Assembly: GCF_016294135.1 (NCBI RefSeq)
Contig: NZ_JAEDCO010000004.1
Span: forward strand, 1 to 64,000
Reading direction: 5' to 3'
Origin: Methanobrevibacter ruminantium
GTDB taxonomy: Archaea > Methanobacteriota > Methanobacteria > Methanobacteriales > Methanobacteriaceae
Length of the DNA: 64,000 nt
Position numbers and translations under genes: made by a program
The notes under the pieces: generated by a model
Databases searched by the model: none
The model's input: the letters and a program-made list of their open reading frames with translations, nothing else
What the model was told of the DNA's origin: nothing
Shown here: one piece after another, positions 43,002 through 52,962 of the stretch
Layout of the letters: each line of letters starts with the position of its first letter
Position numbering within the stretch: the stretch's first letter is position 1

Positions 43002-44723
43002 TTATTTATTCATTTCTTCTTTCCATTCTTTGTATGATTGTTTGATTAGATTTTTAATGTTGTCAAACCCATGCTTCAAATCAACTTCACTCATTCTCTT
43101 ATTCATTTCCTGTCTTAATTGGTAGTCATCTATTGTGCTTTCGAATGTTTCCTTTATCTCTTCTTTAGAGACATCACTGCCTAAACCTAAATTAATGAAT
43201 CCATGTTCCACATTACCAAAGATATGTGTTAATTCCCTTTCATTTTGGCAAAGGCAGATGCAAGGAACGCCAAGTGAAGCTATTTCATACATGGTTCTTC
43301 CTGCTGAAGTGAATATCAAGTCAGCATCGTGCATATGTTCGCTCATGTTTTTAATGTTTTCAAAGATTTCTATTCTTTCATTATCCTTGTATTTGTCTTG
43401 TATTTCCTTCTTGTTTCCATAACCAAGTCCTAAAATGATTTCAATTTTGTTTTTATAATCGCTTTCCAAAATCGCTTCAAGAACCTTTTCAGTTAAGTTA
43501 TTCGGATCTGTTCCTCCAAATGTGAGAAGGACCTTTTCCACATCTTCTTTGATTTCCTTAAATGATTGATAGTAAAACTCATCTTTTAGAATGTAATATT
43601 TATGCCCTGAGTAAAGGTTTTTAAGAGGTATTTTATGCTCATATAACGCATCGAAGACCATATGTGCATATTTCACTCCACCACCGACATCTTCAAAATT
43701 GACTATGAAGAATCCTTTGTCCCTAAGGGATTTTGTATACTTTGAGTTTGTATTAAGGATGTCGTTGATTACAATATCCGGATCATATTCAACTATCTTT
43801 TCAATCAATTCATCTTTTGCTTCTTCGTCTGCCTCTTTTCCTTTGCCTTTATCACTATTGTGAGTAATGTAAGGATAATTGTTATTGTTGACGATTTCAA
43901 TTCCTAATGGCTGTGCTTCATCAAGCAAAAACACAACTTCATGATTGACTAATTTTGAAGCTATTGATAAAGCCCTGTAAATATGCCCGGTTCCGATTTC
44001 ATGGGAAGCATCTGCTTTAATTAATATTTTCTTTTTCTTCAGGATTCTCTCAGCAACCCACCAGTCTTCATAATTGTCAATGTCAATGCTTTCTTGCTTG
44101 GATATTTCAACAAGGCCAATATTATCTCCAAGACGGCTGTTTTCCTTTACAAATTCTCTTTTTGTTGCAAATATGCTTCCTGTCTCTTTATATGCTTTTG
44201 GAAGGTATTGCCTATTCACCCTTTCCTTGTATAATGGGAAATACCTCTTGTTTTCCTCATCGTATCCCCAACTCAAGTGCCTATCATCAACAACACTGAT
44301 TATTGTATCATAGAACTCATTGTTTTCATTTGGATTTAATAATGTTTCAATAGCTAAATCTAAGGTTTTTGTTTTAAGAAGTGGGGAAGTAGGTTGCACT
44401 GTTATGACAACATCATATTTTTCGTTTGCTTTTTTCTCTTTTTGAATTGTAGCATCATAGATTACAGGGTCAAGTGGAATTGAGTCTTCTGCAAGTTTTC
44501 CATCTCTTTTAACTGTTTCTGCACCGAATTTCTCAGCAATGAACTTTATTTCATTGTCATCTGTTGTAACAAGAACATCATCAACATATTCTGATGCCTT
44601 TCCCATTTCTATTGTATGTGCTATAAGTGGTTTTCCTCCAAGCAATCTTATGTTCTTACGTGGAATTCCTTTGGAACCGCCTCTAGCAGGAATTACAACT
44701 AAAATCTTATTATCTTTATACAT
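43002..44723 (-). CDS. CMP-nonulosonate synthetase fused to PseG-like hydrolase
   Basis: Residues of about 1-225 form a cytidylyltransferase of the NeuA/PseF/LegF group: VVIPARGGSKGIPRKN at 9-24, VTTDDNEIKFIAEKFGAE and TVQPTSPLLKT. From about 232 a second domain begins ILIKADASHEIGTGHIYRAL, the PseG start, followed by VLLTFGGTDPNNLTEKVLEA and FTSAGRTMYEIASLGVP. PseG removes UDP from the UDP-diacetamido sugar that a NeuB-type enzyme then uses; the synthetase activates the final nonulosonate with CTP. One chain thus covers the steps before and after the neighbouring synthase. The length of 573 residues equals the sum of both enzymes. First gene of its operon. Confidence 0.85.
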   Translation of the reverse strand: MYKDNKILVVIPARGGSKGIPRKNIRLLGGKPLIAHTIEMGKASEYVDDVLVTTDDNEIKFIAEKFGAETVKRDGKLAEDSIPLDPVIYDATIQKEKKANEKYDVVITVQPTSPLLKTKTLDLAIETLLNPNENNEFYDTIISVVDDRHLSWGYDEENKRYFPLYKERVNRQYLPKAYKETGSIFATKREFVKENSRLGDNIGLVEISKQESIDIDNYEDWWVAERILKKKKILIKADASHEIGTGHIYRALSIASKLVNHEVVFLLDEAQPLGIEIVNNNNYPYITHNSDKGKGKEADEEAKDELIEKIVEYDPDIVINDILNTNSKYTKSLRDKGFFIVNFEDVGGGVKYAHMVFDALYEHKIPLKNLYSGHKYYILKDEFYYQSFKEIKEDVEKVLLTFGGTDPNNLTEKVLEAILESDYKNKIEIILGLGYGNKKEIQDKYKDNERIEIFENIKNMSEHMHDADLIFTSAGRTMYEIASLGVPCICLCQNERELTHIFGNVEHGFINLGLGSDVSKEEIKETFESTIDDYQLRQEMNKRMSEVDLKHGFDNIKNLIKQSYKEWKEEMNK

Positions 44724-45020
44724 CTTAAAACCTTTAGCTATTTGATTTTTAATCCATTATTTTCATTAATTATTTTGAAAATTTAGAAATTTCTTTTAAA
44801 TTTTGTTTGAATTTTAAAAAATATTATTAATTAAGACAAACTAATAATAGTATATTATTAATTAATATTAAATTTTATTAATTATAAATAGTTTATAAAA
44901 AAATGACTTATATAAGCAATTTAAAATAAATCTAAAACAAATCTAAAACAAATTTAAGATTTAACTGATAATTAATTATAAAAAATTCTAAAAAAATTTT
45001 AAAAAATTTAAGGTGTTATA
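44724..45020. promoter_or_regulatory. Divergent promoter region, nonulosonate operon and hypD
   Basis: TTATATAA at 44908-44915 is a TATA candidate for hypD. AAATCTAAAAC is directly repeated around 44932-44953. The left half, rich in TATTAATTAA, must contain the promoter of the leftward operon, but no single box can be chosen. No gene is present. Confidence 0.45.
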
Positions 45021-46073
45021 ATGGCAAGTATGAAAGAGATGGCTAATACTTTAATTAAAAGAATAAATGATTTAGCTTCTCCTGTTAAAATTATGCATGT
45101 TTGTGGTTCTCATGAACATACCATTATGGAACACGGTATAAGATCTTTGCTTCCTCCTGAAGTGGAGATTGTAGCAGGACCCGGATGTCCTGTATGTGTT
45201 GTTCCTTCAAGAGAAATTGATGAATGTTTACAGTTGATAGAAAAAGGGGTTACTGTAACCACTTTTGGAGACATGTTGAGAGTTCCAGGTTCCAATGGTT
45301 CTCTTGCTGAGGCAAAAGCTGAAGGTGCAGATGTAAGGGTTGTTTATGGTATTCCAAATGCTGTGGAAATTGCAGAAAAAATAGATAATGATGTAGTATT
45401 CATGTCTGCAGGTTTTGAAACAACTGCTCCTGCAACTGCGTCTGAATTATTGAAAAAGCCTCCTGAAAACTTTTCTATCGTATCCTGTCATAGATTGATT
45501 CCACCAGCTATTGACTTCTTGATCAATTCAGGTGAAACCAATTTAAACGCTTTGATTGAACCTGGACATGTATGTACAATCTTAGGAACTGAACCATTTG
45601 AAAAGTTCTCAACTGAATATGGCATTCCTCAAGCAGTGGCAGGTTTTAATCCATTGGATATCCTAATGTCTGTTTACATGATCTTAAGACAAATCGACAA
45701 TGGAACTCCAAGAATCGACAATGAATATAAGCGTGCTGTAAGAACTGAAGGAAATGTCATTGGAAAGGAAATGATGGATGAGGTTTTCCATGTGGAAAGC
45801 AGAGAATGGAGAGGTTTCCCAAAAATTCCTAACTCAGTTCTTGAAGTTAATGATGAGTTTGCTGAGTGGGATGCAAGAAAGAAATATGACATTGAAGTGA
45901 AAGATGTTACCGAAGCTCCTAAAGGCTGTATTTGCGGACCTATCTTAAGAGGTATGGCAAAACCAACTGACTGCAAATTGTTTAGAAAGGCATGTAATCC
46001 AATGCACCCGATTGGTGCATGTATGGTAAGTAAGGAAGGAACCTGTAACATTGCTCACAGATATAGCAGATAA
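45021..46073 (+). CDS. hypD: Hydrogenase maturation factor HypD
   Basis: HypD is the iron-sulfur scaffold on which the Fe(CN)2CO unit of NiFe hydrogenases is built with HypC. The 350-residue protein has MHVCGSHEHTI near residue 27, AGPGCPVCVVPSREID near 52 and SAGFETTAPATA near 135. Its C-terminal cysteine set GCICGPILRG, TDCKLF and GACMVSKEGTC binds the [4Fe-4S] cluster. It would serve the Mvh enzyme of this window and other hydrogenases. AAGGTGTTATA precedes the ATG. Other hyp genes are not nearby. The phosphatase gene follows at 62 bases. Confidence 0.96.
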   Translation: MASMKEMANTLIKRINDLASPVKIMHVCGSHEHTIMEHGIRSLLPPEVEIVAGPGCPVCVVPSREIDECLQLIEKGVTVTTFGDMLRVPGSNGSLAEAKAEGADVRVVYGIPNAVEIAEKIDNDVVFMSAGFETTAPATASELLKKPPENFSIVSCHRLIPPAIDFLINSGETNLNALIEPGHVCTILGTEPFEKFSTEYGIPQAVAGFNPLDILMSVYMILRQIDNGTPRIDNEYKRAVRTEGNVIGKEMMDEVFHVESREWRGFPKIPNSVLEVNDEFAEWDARKKYDIEVKDVTEAPKGCICGPILRGMAKPTDCKLFRKACNPMHPIGACMVSKEGTCNIAHRYSR

Positions 46074-46135
46074 GTTTTCCAAATGATTAAATTTTATAAT
46101 TTTTCAATTTTAGCTCAATTTAAGGATTTGAAAAT

Positions 46136-46840
46136 ATGGTAAAAATAGAAGCGATAGCTGTAGATGTTGATGGAACAATTACAGATGGAAAAAGAAGAGT
46201 TTGTCATAGTGCATTGGATGCTCTTCGTAAAGCTGAAGATGCAGGAATTCCAGTTATCATTGCTACTGGAAACATTTCACACTTTACCTATGCAGTGGCT
46301 ACACTTGTTGGAACTACTGGAGGAATGGTTTGTGAAAATGGGGGAGTTATTTATAAAGATGGATATAATGACAACAGGGTAATTGTTTTAGGAGACATTT
46401 CCAAAGCTCAAAAGGCTTATGACTTTTTACTTGATAAATTTGGTGATGATATTCCATTTAAGATTGTAGAGGATTCCGATGCAAGAGTGTCTGAAATTTG
46501 TTTCTATAAGAATATGGATTCAGAGCCACTTAAAGAGCTACTCCAAGACTTTGATGTGATAGTTTATGATAGTGGTTTTGCACTTCACTTAACAGACCCT
46601 AAAGTTAATAAGGGTACTGGACTCTCCGAATTGGCTAAGCTCTTGGATTATAATATTGAAAACATTATGTGCATTGGAGATAGTGAAAATGACATTGACT
46701 TTTTACATGTTGCAGGATTTAAGGTCGCAGTGGCTAATGCATGTGATGAGCTAAAGGAGATGGCTGATTATGTTTGTGAGAATAAGTATGGTGATGGAGT
46801 GGCAGAAGCTATTGATAAATTTGTTTTTAACGAGAAATAA
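46136..46840 (+). CDS. Phosphoglycolate phosphatase, archaeal HAD type
   Basis: This HAD-superfamily phosphatase has motif I AVDVDGTITDGKRRV at residues 7-21 with both catalytic aspartates, motif II in IATGNISHF, a lysine near VNKGTGLSEL and motif IV CIGDSENDIDF near 183. The cap is the small C2b type. The 234-residue length and sequence match the archaeal phosphoglycolate phosphatase group; the same fold includes sucrose-phosphate phosphatases. AAGGATTTGAAAAT precedes the ATG. It may be co-transcribed with hypD upstream and the PmbA-like gene downstream. Confidence 0.87.
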   Translation: MVKIEAIAVDVDGTITDGKRRVCHSALDALRKAEDAGIPVIIATGNISHFTYAVATLVGTTGGMVCENGGVIYKDGYNDNRVIVLGDISKAQKAYDFLLDKFGDDIPFKIVEDSDARVSEICFYKNMDSEPLKELLQDFDVIVYDSGFALHLTDPKVNKGTGLSELAKLLDYNIENIMCIGDSENDIDFLHVAGFKVAVANACDELKEMADYVCENKYGDGVAEAIDKFVFNEK

Positions 46841-46909
46841 TTAAAATTAGGTTAAATTTCTAAATTTTTAAGTTTTTATTTTAATTTATATCATTTATTG
46901 CGTGATAAT

Positions 46910-48214
46910 ATGTTATATGAATTGGCTGAAGAGGCAAAAAGGGAAATTTCAAAGTATTCAGACAATTATGAAATCTATTTGGAAAATACTGAATTGCTTC
47001 AATTGGATTCCCAAAAGACTGATTTGAATTTTGCAAAAGAGGAAATTAGTTTAGGCATTGGTATAAGAGTTATTAAAGACGGTTCTGTAGGTTTTGCTTT
47101 CACATCAAATATGGGTGAAATTGCAAAGACTTGCGAAAATGCTTATTTGAACTCTAAACTTAATTCAAAGGATGAAAACTTTTCTTTTTCTCAAGTGGAA
47201 AAATTGCCTAAAATCAATGGCACTTTTGATAAGAAGTTCCAGGAAATTGATTTGGATGAACTTACAAGTTCCTTCAAGTCTGTTTTAAACTGCATTGAAG
47301 ATAATGGCTGTCAAACCACTTCCGGCGGATTTTCAGCAGCAGAAGGTGAGGTCTTGATTGTAAATTCCAATGGTGTTGAAGCTTATGACAAGTCAACCGG
47401 CTTTGCATTAGGCGTTTCAATTAATGCCATTAAAGATGGCGATTTGGCAACTGCTTATGACTCAGTTTCCTCATGTCTTTATGATTTGGATGGAATCAAA
47501 TTAGCTGAAGACTTATGCGATTTGGCAAAGTCCTCATTAGATGGGGAACATATTGAAACTTCAGATAAGGATGTCATATTAGATTATCATGCAGTAACTG
47601 GCCTTCTATCTACATTCATGAGTGGTTTCAGTGCAGATAATGTTCAAAGGGGAAGGTCAAGACTTGCTGGTAAAATCGGTGAGAAAATAGTAACTGAAGG
47701 TCTTTCCATTTATGATGACGGCACAGTAGATGGCGGTTTGAACTCTGGAGTTAGTGATGATGAGGGAACCGCTTCAAGAAGAACTGCTTTAGTTGAAGAA
47801 GGTGTCCTTAAAGGATATTTATATGATATTTACACTGCAAATAAGGATGGAGTTAAAAGTACTTCCAACGGATTTAGAGGTTCATATGCAGGAACTCCTT
47901 CTGTAAGCGGTTCAAATATTATTTTTGACTTTAAAGATCATGTAATGGAAGATGAAATAAATGATGCATTCCTAGTCACTGATGTTTTAGGTGCACATAC
48001 CGCAAATCCTATCACTGGTGATTTTTCAGTGGAAGCAAGCAATTCCTTTTTAATTGATAAAGGAGTCAAAAAACCTATTAAAAAAGCCATGATTTCTGGT
48101 AATATCTATGACTTGTTAGGTGATGCTGTAGCTGTAGGTGAAGAGACAAAGCAACGAGGATCTTTCATTATTCCTAAATTGCTTTTACATGATGTAAGAG
48201 TTGTGGGTAATTAA
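46910..48214 (+). CDS. PmbA/TldE family metallopeptidase-like protein
   Basis: I chose the ATG at 46910 rather than a TTG twelve bases earlier, giving 434 residues. The protein has the layout of the TldD/PmbA family: an N-terminal domain with LGIGIRVIKDGSVGFAFTS near residue 51, a middle with LDYHAVTGLLSTFMSGFSADN near 230 and a C-terminal GSNIIFDFKDH. It lacks the HExxxH zinc motif of TldD, so it is the PmbA/TldE-like partner. In bacteria TldD-TldE degrades unstructured peptides and matures peptide natural products; the archaeal role is not established. No TldD is seen here. Confidence 0.82.
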   Translation: MLYELAEEAKREISKYSDNYEIYLENTELLQLDSQKTDLNFAKEEISLGIGIRVIKDGSVGFAFTSNMGEIAKTCENAYLNSKLNSKDENFSFSQVEKLPKINGTFDKKFQEIDLDELTSSFKSVLNCIEDNGCQTTSGGFSAAEGEVLIVNSNGVEAYDKSTGFALGVSINAIKDGDLATAYDSVSSCLYDLDGIKLAEDLCDLAKSSLDGEHIETSDKDVILDYHAVTGLLSTFMSGFSADNVQRGRSRLAGKIGEKIVTEGLSIYDDGTVDGGLNSGVSDDEGTASRRTALVEEGVLKGYLYDIYTANKDGVKSTSNGFRGSYAGTPSVSGSNIIFDFKDHVMEDEINDAFLVTDVLGAHTANPITGDFSVEASNSFLIDKGVKKPIKKAMISGNIYDLLGDAVAVGEETKQRGSFIIPKLLLHDVRVVGN

Positions 48215-48319
48215 TCCCACCGAAAAATTAGTTTTTTTATTTTTTTTATTTATTTTTTTAATTAATTTAATCAATTTATTTTTTTAATTTATAATTTTAT
48301 AATTTTTTTAGTTAATTTT

Positions 48320-48613
48320 TTATAAATTTTTAAATCTTGCATTGATTTTCTTATCCAATTCCTTCATTTTTCTATCGATTCTTTTAGTGTCTGTTTTATA
48401 TGCTTTTGACACTTTTTTATTGATTTCCTTTTCCTTTTGCTTTAGGTTCTTATTGAATTTAGAGGTTTTAGTGTCAAATGCATCTTGGATAAAGTTTTCA
48501 AGCTCATCTTGAGATGAGAAGTCTGCAAAGTTTTTTTCTATTATTTTATCTACTTTTTCATTAAGTTTTTCCTCTTCCTTTCTAGTCATTTTTTTAGTTT
48601 TCTCTTTAGCCAT
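48320..48613 (-). CDS. Small highly charged coiled-coil protein
   Basis: The 97-residue product is about half lysine and glutamate, starting MAKEKTKKMTRKEEEKLNEK and continuing in heptad-like helices to RKMKELDKKINARFKNL. It has no cysteine, no membrane segment and no recognised domain. A GAAGGAATG ribosome binding site precedes the ATG, which supports a real gene. It is followed on the minus strand by T-rich DNA and sits 72 bases after the GyrI-like gene, perhaps in one transcript. Function unknown. Confidence 0.6.
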   Translation of the reverse strand: MAKEKTKKMTRKEEEKLNEKVDKIIEKNFADFSSQDELENFIQDAFDTKTSKFNKNLKQKEKEINKKVSKAYKTDTKRIDRKMKELDKKINARFKNL

Positions 48614-48685
48614 TTTATCATTCCTTCAGTAGATTTAATAGAATTTGAATTTTTAAATTTTTAAGATTAGGGGTTATGGGATAAT

Positions 48686-49156
48686 TTATCCCATCTTGAT
48701 AACTGGCAATTGAATTTCAGTTACCAAGTCATCTTCATTATCCACTTCGTATTTGTTTTTTATGTAAATTTCTTTAGGGGAGCCGATAATGTCGTATTTG
48801 TTTTCAATGGAGTATTCTGCCATAATGTTATAGCTTTCTTGAATATTATCTAAACTTCCATTGTGGATTCCAGACAATACCTTGTGTTCAATTAGGGTTA
48901 CGATTCTTATTTCTTCGGTTTCATCAGGGTCTAATTTGGGATTGATTGGAATTCCTACATCGTATACAACTTCATTTTCCTTAGCGGTTCTTGGATTATT
49001 GTAGAAAATTGCAAATAAGTCTCCAGCAGTTTCGATTTCTTCAACTTCAATCCAACCGGTTAGTTTAGAAACCAAAACATCCATATCTTTTAGAGCTCCT
49101 TTATAATTCATAATAGCTACTTTTTGATCTTCCATAGTTTTTTCTTTAATTTCCAT
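48686..49156 (-). CDS. GyrI-like / effector-binding domain protein
   Basis: This 156-residue stand-alone protein resembles the GyrI-like small-molecule binding domain found in AraC-type regulators. It has two repeats of a beta-helix-beta-beta unit, starting KTMEDQKVAIMNYKGAL, with FAIFYNNPRT in the first half and LIEHKVLSGIHNGSL, then IGSPKEIYIKNKYEVDNED and the typical end LVTEIQLPVIK. In other organisms such domains bind drugs or block gyrase inhibitors. No DNA-binding part is attached. AGGTGTAAAC precedes the ATG. Confidence 0.72.
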   Translation of the reverse strand: MEIKEKTMEDQKVAIMNYKGALKDMDVLVSKLTGWIEVEEIETAGDLFAIFYNNPRTAKENEVVYDVGIPINPKLDPDETEEIRIVTLIEHKVLSGIHNGSLDNIQESYNIMAEYSIENKYDIIGSPKEIYIKNKYEVDNEDDLVTEIQLPVIKMG

Positions 49157-49270
49157 GTTTACACCTGATAATTATAATGTTATATCTTTTTTATAATTTA
49201 TAATCTAATTGTAATTTATAATTGAATTATAATTTTTATTTTTAAATTTATTTTTTTAATTTAATTTTAA

Positions 49271-50515
49271 TTAGTTAAAGAGAATTACTTCAACTTCCTC
49301 TCCTTCTTCAAGCAATTCTGTCTGTTTAGAGACTTTTGTATATCCTGCTGCACTTGCAAGTGAGAATATTGCTCCAGAGTCTTTAAATATAGGAATCACA
49401 TCATTGCCTTCAACTCTAACCAATTGATATTGCATCCTTCCAATTGGGGAATGGATTCTTTTTTTCAAAGTTCCTTTAATTGTTCTTTGCTCTTCCTCAT
49501 CTTTGTATCCTGCTAACTTCTTGATTGCTGGTGCAACGAATACATTGAAGATTACAATTGCAGAAACAGGATTTCCAGGAAGCCCAATGACTATCTTTCC
49601 ATCAGCCACTCCTAAAATGGTTGGCTTTCCAGGCTGTACAGTAATTCCATGAATATGAACTTCTCCAAGTTCGTCAAGGATATGTCTTATATTGTCTCCA
49701 ACTCCTGCAGAGGTTCCGCCAGAGCAGAGCAAGATGTCACATTCCTTCAATGAGTCTTGAATTTTTGTCTTCAAATCATCATAAACGTCTTTAACGATAC
49801 CTAAGCATTCTCCTTCTCCTCCACAGTTGTCCACCCCTGCTTTAATCATTTCACTGTTAACGTCATAGATTTTTCCAGGTTTCAATTCTTCCTGATTGGT
49901 CAATAATTCATTTCCAGTAGATATGATTCCAACTTTAGGCTTTTTATACACTTCAACAGTGTCTATTCCTTGAGCAGCTATCACTCCTATTTTCGGAGGA
50001 TTGAGCAAAATGTTTTCTTCAAGAATTGTCTGTCCTTTCTTAACATCAGAACCCTTTTGCCCAATGTCTTGGGAAGGAGTCACACTTGTCAATATTTCAA
50101 TCTCATCTTCCTCAAGCTCGTCATTGTCTTCTGGCCTATTGGAGAATTCCACCATTACAACAGCATCTGCACCATCTGGAATTGGTGCACCAGTGCTTAT
50201 CTCCACACATTTTCCAATTTCTACAGTTTTATCAGTGAATGATCCTGCCTCTAAAAAGTCAATGACTTTAAGCTTTTTAGGATTTTCTTCATTAACACCA
50301 TAGCTGTCTTCAGATTTTATTGCAAAACCATCTTTAAGTGATCTGTTAAATGGTGGAAAATCGATTTTACTTTCGATTCTGCTGAATGTGATTCTATTAT
50401 TGCTTTCTGCTATATCAATGATTTCAGATTGTGGAGTATAGTATTCATTAAACTTTTCATTAATGATTTCTTTTGCTTCATCTACTTCTTTTATCTTTAA
50501 AAATTCTACACCCAT
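49271..50515 (-). CDS. moeA: Molybdopterin molybdenumtransferase MoeA
   Basis: MoeA inserts molybdate or tungstate into adenylylated molybdopterin. In methanogens the cofactor serves formylmethanofuran dehydrogenase and formate dehydrogenase. The 414-residue protein has FPPFNRSLKDGFAIKSED near residue 53, STGAPIPDGADAVVMVE near 106, VGIISTGNELLT near 195, LLCSGGTSAGVGDN near 258 and GLPGNPVSAIVIF near 310, then the C-terminal beta domain. AAGGTAATACA precedes the ATG. Single gene, divergent from the aIF1A cluster. Confidence 0.94.
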   Translation of the reverse strand: MGVEFLKIKEVDEAKEIINEKFNEYYTPQSEIIDIAESNNRITFSRIESKIDFPPFNRSLKDGFAIKSEDSYGVNEENPKKLKVIDFLEAGSFTDKTVEIGKCVEISTGAPIPDGADAVVMVEFSNRPEDNDELEEDEIEILTSVTPSQDIGQKGSDVKKGQTILEENILLNPPKIGVIAAQGIDTVEVYKKPKVGIISTGNELLTNQEELKPGKIYDVNSEMIKAGVDNCGGEGECLGIVKDVYDDLKTKIQDSLKECDILLCSGGTSAGVGDNIRHILDELGEVHIHGITVQPGKPTILGVADGKIVIGLPGNPVSAIVIFNVFVAPAIKKLAGYKDEEEQRTIKGTLKKRIHSPIGRMQYQLVRVEGNDVIPIFKDSGAIFSLASAAGYTKVSKQTELLEEGEEVEVILFN

Positions 50516-50897
50516 TGTATTACCTTTAAAATTTTAAAAATTAATTTATTTTGAAAATATTTTGAAAATTATTATAAATAATATTTTTTAATAATATGTT
50601 ATATTTAATAGTATATTAATTGATATATTTTATATTATGTTTTTTGTTTAAATTTATAAAAATTTCATCTAAAAAAATCAAAACCTTTATAAATTATCTT
50701 GTTAGTATTTATATTAAGAAATATATAATATATAATAATAAATTATTAGTGGTATTTTTTAAACAATATTTTTATATAATTTCACAGTTTATTAGAAATT
50801 GTTTAATCAAATATTATTTATTATATATGATTTATTTAACTGATTTATGAAAATGATGTGTTATTAAATATTTGGAGAATGAGCAGGAGGAGAATTT
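50516..50897 (+). promoter_or_regulatory. Divergent spacer between moeA and aIF1A
   Basis: Very AT-rich with no gene I can support. TTTATAAA-like boxes occur at about 50689-50696 and the ATATATAATATATAATAA run at 50720-50740; either could start the aIF1A transcript. The open frame at 50620-50850 has the composition of random AT-rich sequence. Confidence 0.4.
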
Positions 50898-51203
50898 TTG
50901 AATAAACCACAAAATAACGATCAACAAGAATACAGAAGAGTACGTACTCCTAGAAAAGGAGAAATTCCGGGAGTAGTAGAACAAATTATGGGTCATGGAA
51001 AAATTAAAGTAAGATGTGCTGATGGTAATATCAGAATGACACGTATTCCAGGTAAAATGAAAAAGAGAATTTGGATACGTGAAGGTGATGTCGTTCTTGT
51101 AAAACCATGGGATTTCCAATCAGACCAAAAAGCTGATGTAATTTGGAGATACACAAGAACTGAATCAAACTGGCTTGAAAGAAAAGGCTATTTGACTATG
51201 TAA
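50898..51203 (+). CDS. Translation initiation factor aIF1A
   Basis: aIF1A helps recruit initiator tRNA and scan mRNA on the small subunit. The 101-residue protein has the OB fold typical of the family: PGVVEQIMGHGKIKVRCADG at about residues 24-43, RMTRIPGKMKKRIWIREGD and VLVKPWDFQSDQKADVIWRY. Basic N-terminal tail. Translation starts at TTG, preceded by a strong AGGAGGAG. A terminator follows, yet rio1 begins only 123 bases on, the classic archaeal aIF1A-rio1-KH order. Confidence 0.96.
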   Translation: MNKPQNNDQQEYRRVRTPRKGEIPGVVEQIMGHGKIKVRCADGNIRMTRIPGKMKKRIWIREGDVVLVKPWDFQSDQKADVIWRYTRTESNWLERKGYLTM

Positions 51204-51205
51204 AT

Positions 51206-51231
51206 AAGTAAATCTGCTGATTTACTTTTTT
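51206..51231 (+). terminator. Terminator or attenuating hairpin after aIF1A
   Basis: AAGTAAATC (51206-51214) pairs perfectly with GATTTACTT (51219-51227) with a four-base loop, followed by a T run. It separates aIF1A from rio1, so rio1 either has its own promoter or receives reduced read-through. Confidence 0.8.
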
Positions 51232-51325
51232 ATCTTTCTTTTTTTACCCAAATTTTACTTTATTTTTTAAATATTCTATTCTAAACTACTTCTAAATTTT
51301 TATCTAATTTTCAAACGGTGTTTTT

Positions 51326-52102
<777 letters not shown>

Positions 52103-52362
52103 TTTATTAAAACTTATCTTAACTTTCTTAGATGGGCTAATTGATAAATATTAGTTTTCAAATGCTCTTAGGAAACCTATTTTTTATTAATATTAAATAA
52201 ATATTTTTAAGTTCCAATTAGGTTTCCATTTTGGGTGTTTTTTAATTTTAAATATCAATTCTATTAAAAGATTAATTTAACAAAATATTTATTAAATTTA
52301 ATTGAAATATTTAATATATAATTGTGAATGAATTTATTAAAAAAATCAAAGAGGTGAATAAA

Positions 52363-52962
52363 TTGCCGGAAACCGATTATCTTAGAGTTCCTGCAGATAG
52401 AGTAGGTGCTTTAATTGGAACAAAAGGAGAAACCAAACAATTAATTGAAAATGCAACCAATACTCATTTGGATATTGATAGTGAGGAATGCACTGTAGCT
52501 ATTTATCCTAATGAAAATATGGAAGATCCTCTTGGTGTATGGAAAGCAAATCATATTGTAAAAGCTATTGCTCGTGGATTCAATCCTCGTGTAGCATTAA
52601 AATTAAATAAAGATGATACTTATTTGGAAATAATCAAATTGCCTTTGTATGTTGGAAAATCCAAAAAGGCTATGGCAAGATACAAAGGTAGGATAATTGG
52701 AAAAGATGGAAAAACCAGAGAAATAATCGTTGATATGGCTGAAGTGGATATGGCTATTTATGGAAAGACTGTTTCATTGATTGGTGAACTTCAAAATGTG
52801 ATGGTTGCTAAGGAAGCAGTTGAAATGATTCTCAATGGATCAAGACATAAGTCTGTCTATGCATTTTTAGAAAATAAGAAGAATGAACGTAAAATGAAAG
52901 AGTTCAAGGAAGTTGTTGGAATTGAAAGAGATGAAATTCAATTCCGTGATGACTTAGATTAA
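52363..52962 (+). CDS. KH-domain pre-rRNA processing protein (Dim2/Pno1-like)
   Basis: Archaeal Dim2 binds the 3' end of 16S rRNA during small-subunit maturation. Two KH domains are visible: VPADRVGALIGTKGETKQLI with GTKG at the loop, and YKGRIIGKDGKTREIIV with GKDG near residue 107. I chose the TTG at 52363, preceded by GAGGTGAATAAA, because homologues begin with a short sequence like PETDYLRVP; a GTG at 52324 would add 13 residues. That gives 199 residues. Gene order after rio1 supports the role. A 750-base spacer separates it from top6B. Confidence 0.92.
   Translation: MPETDYLRVPADRVGALIGTKGETKQLIENATNTHLDIDSEECTVAIYPNENMEDPLGVWKANHIVKAIARGFNPRVALKLNKDDTYLEIIKLPLYVGKSKKAMARYKGRIIGKDGKTREIIVDMAEVDMAIYGKTVSLIGELQNVMVAKEAVEMILNGSRHKSVYAFLENKKNERKMKEFKEVVGIERDEIQFRDDLD

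Noticed and set aside
50620..50850. 76-codon plus-strand frame in the moeA/aIF1A spacer
   Set aside because: The product is Ile/Lys/Tyr-rich as expected of translated random AT-rich DNA. It has no ribosome binding site and occupies the promoter region of aIF1A.
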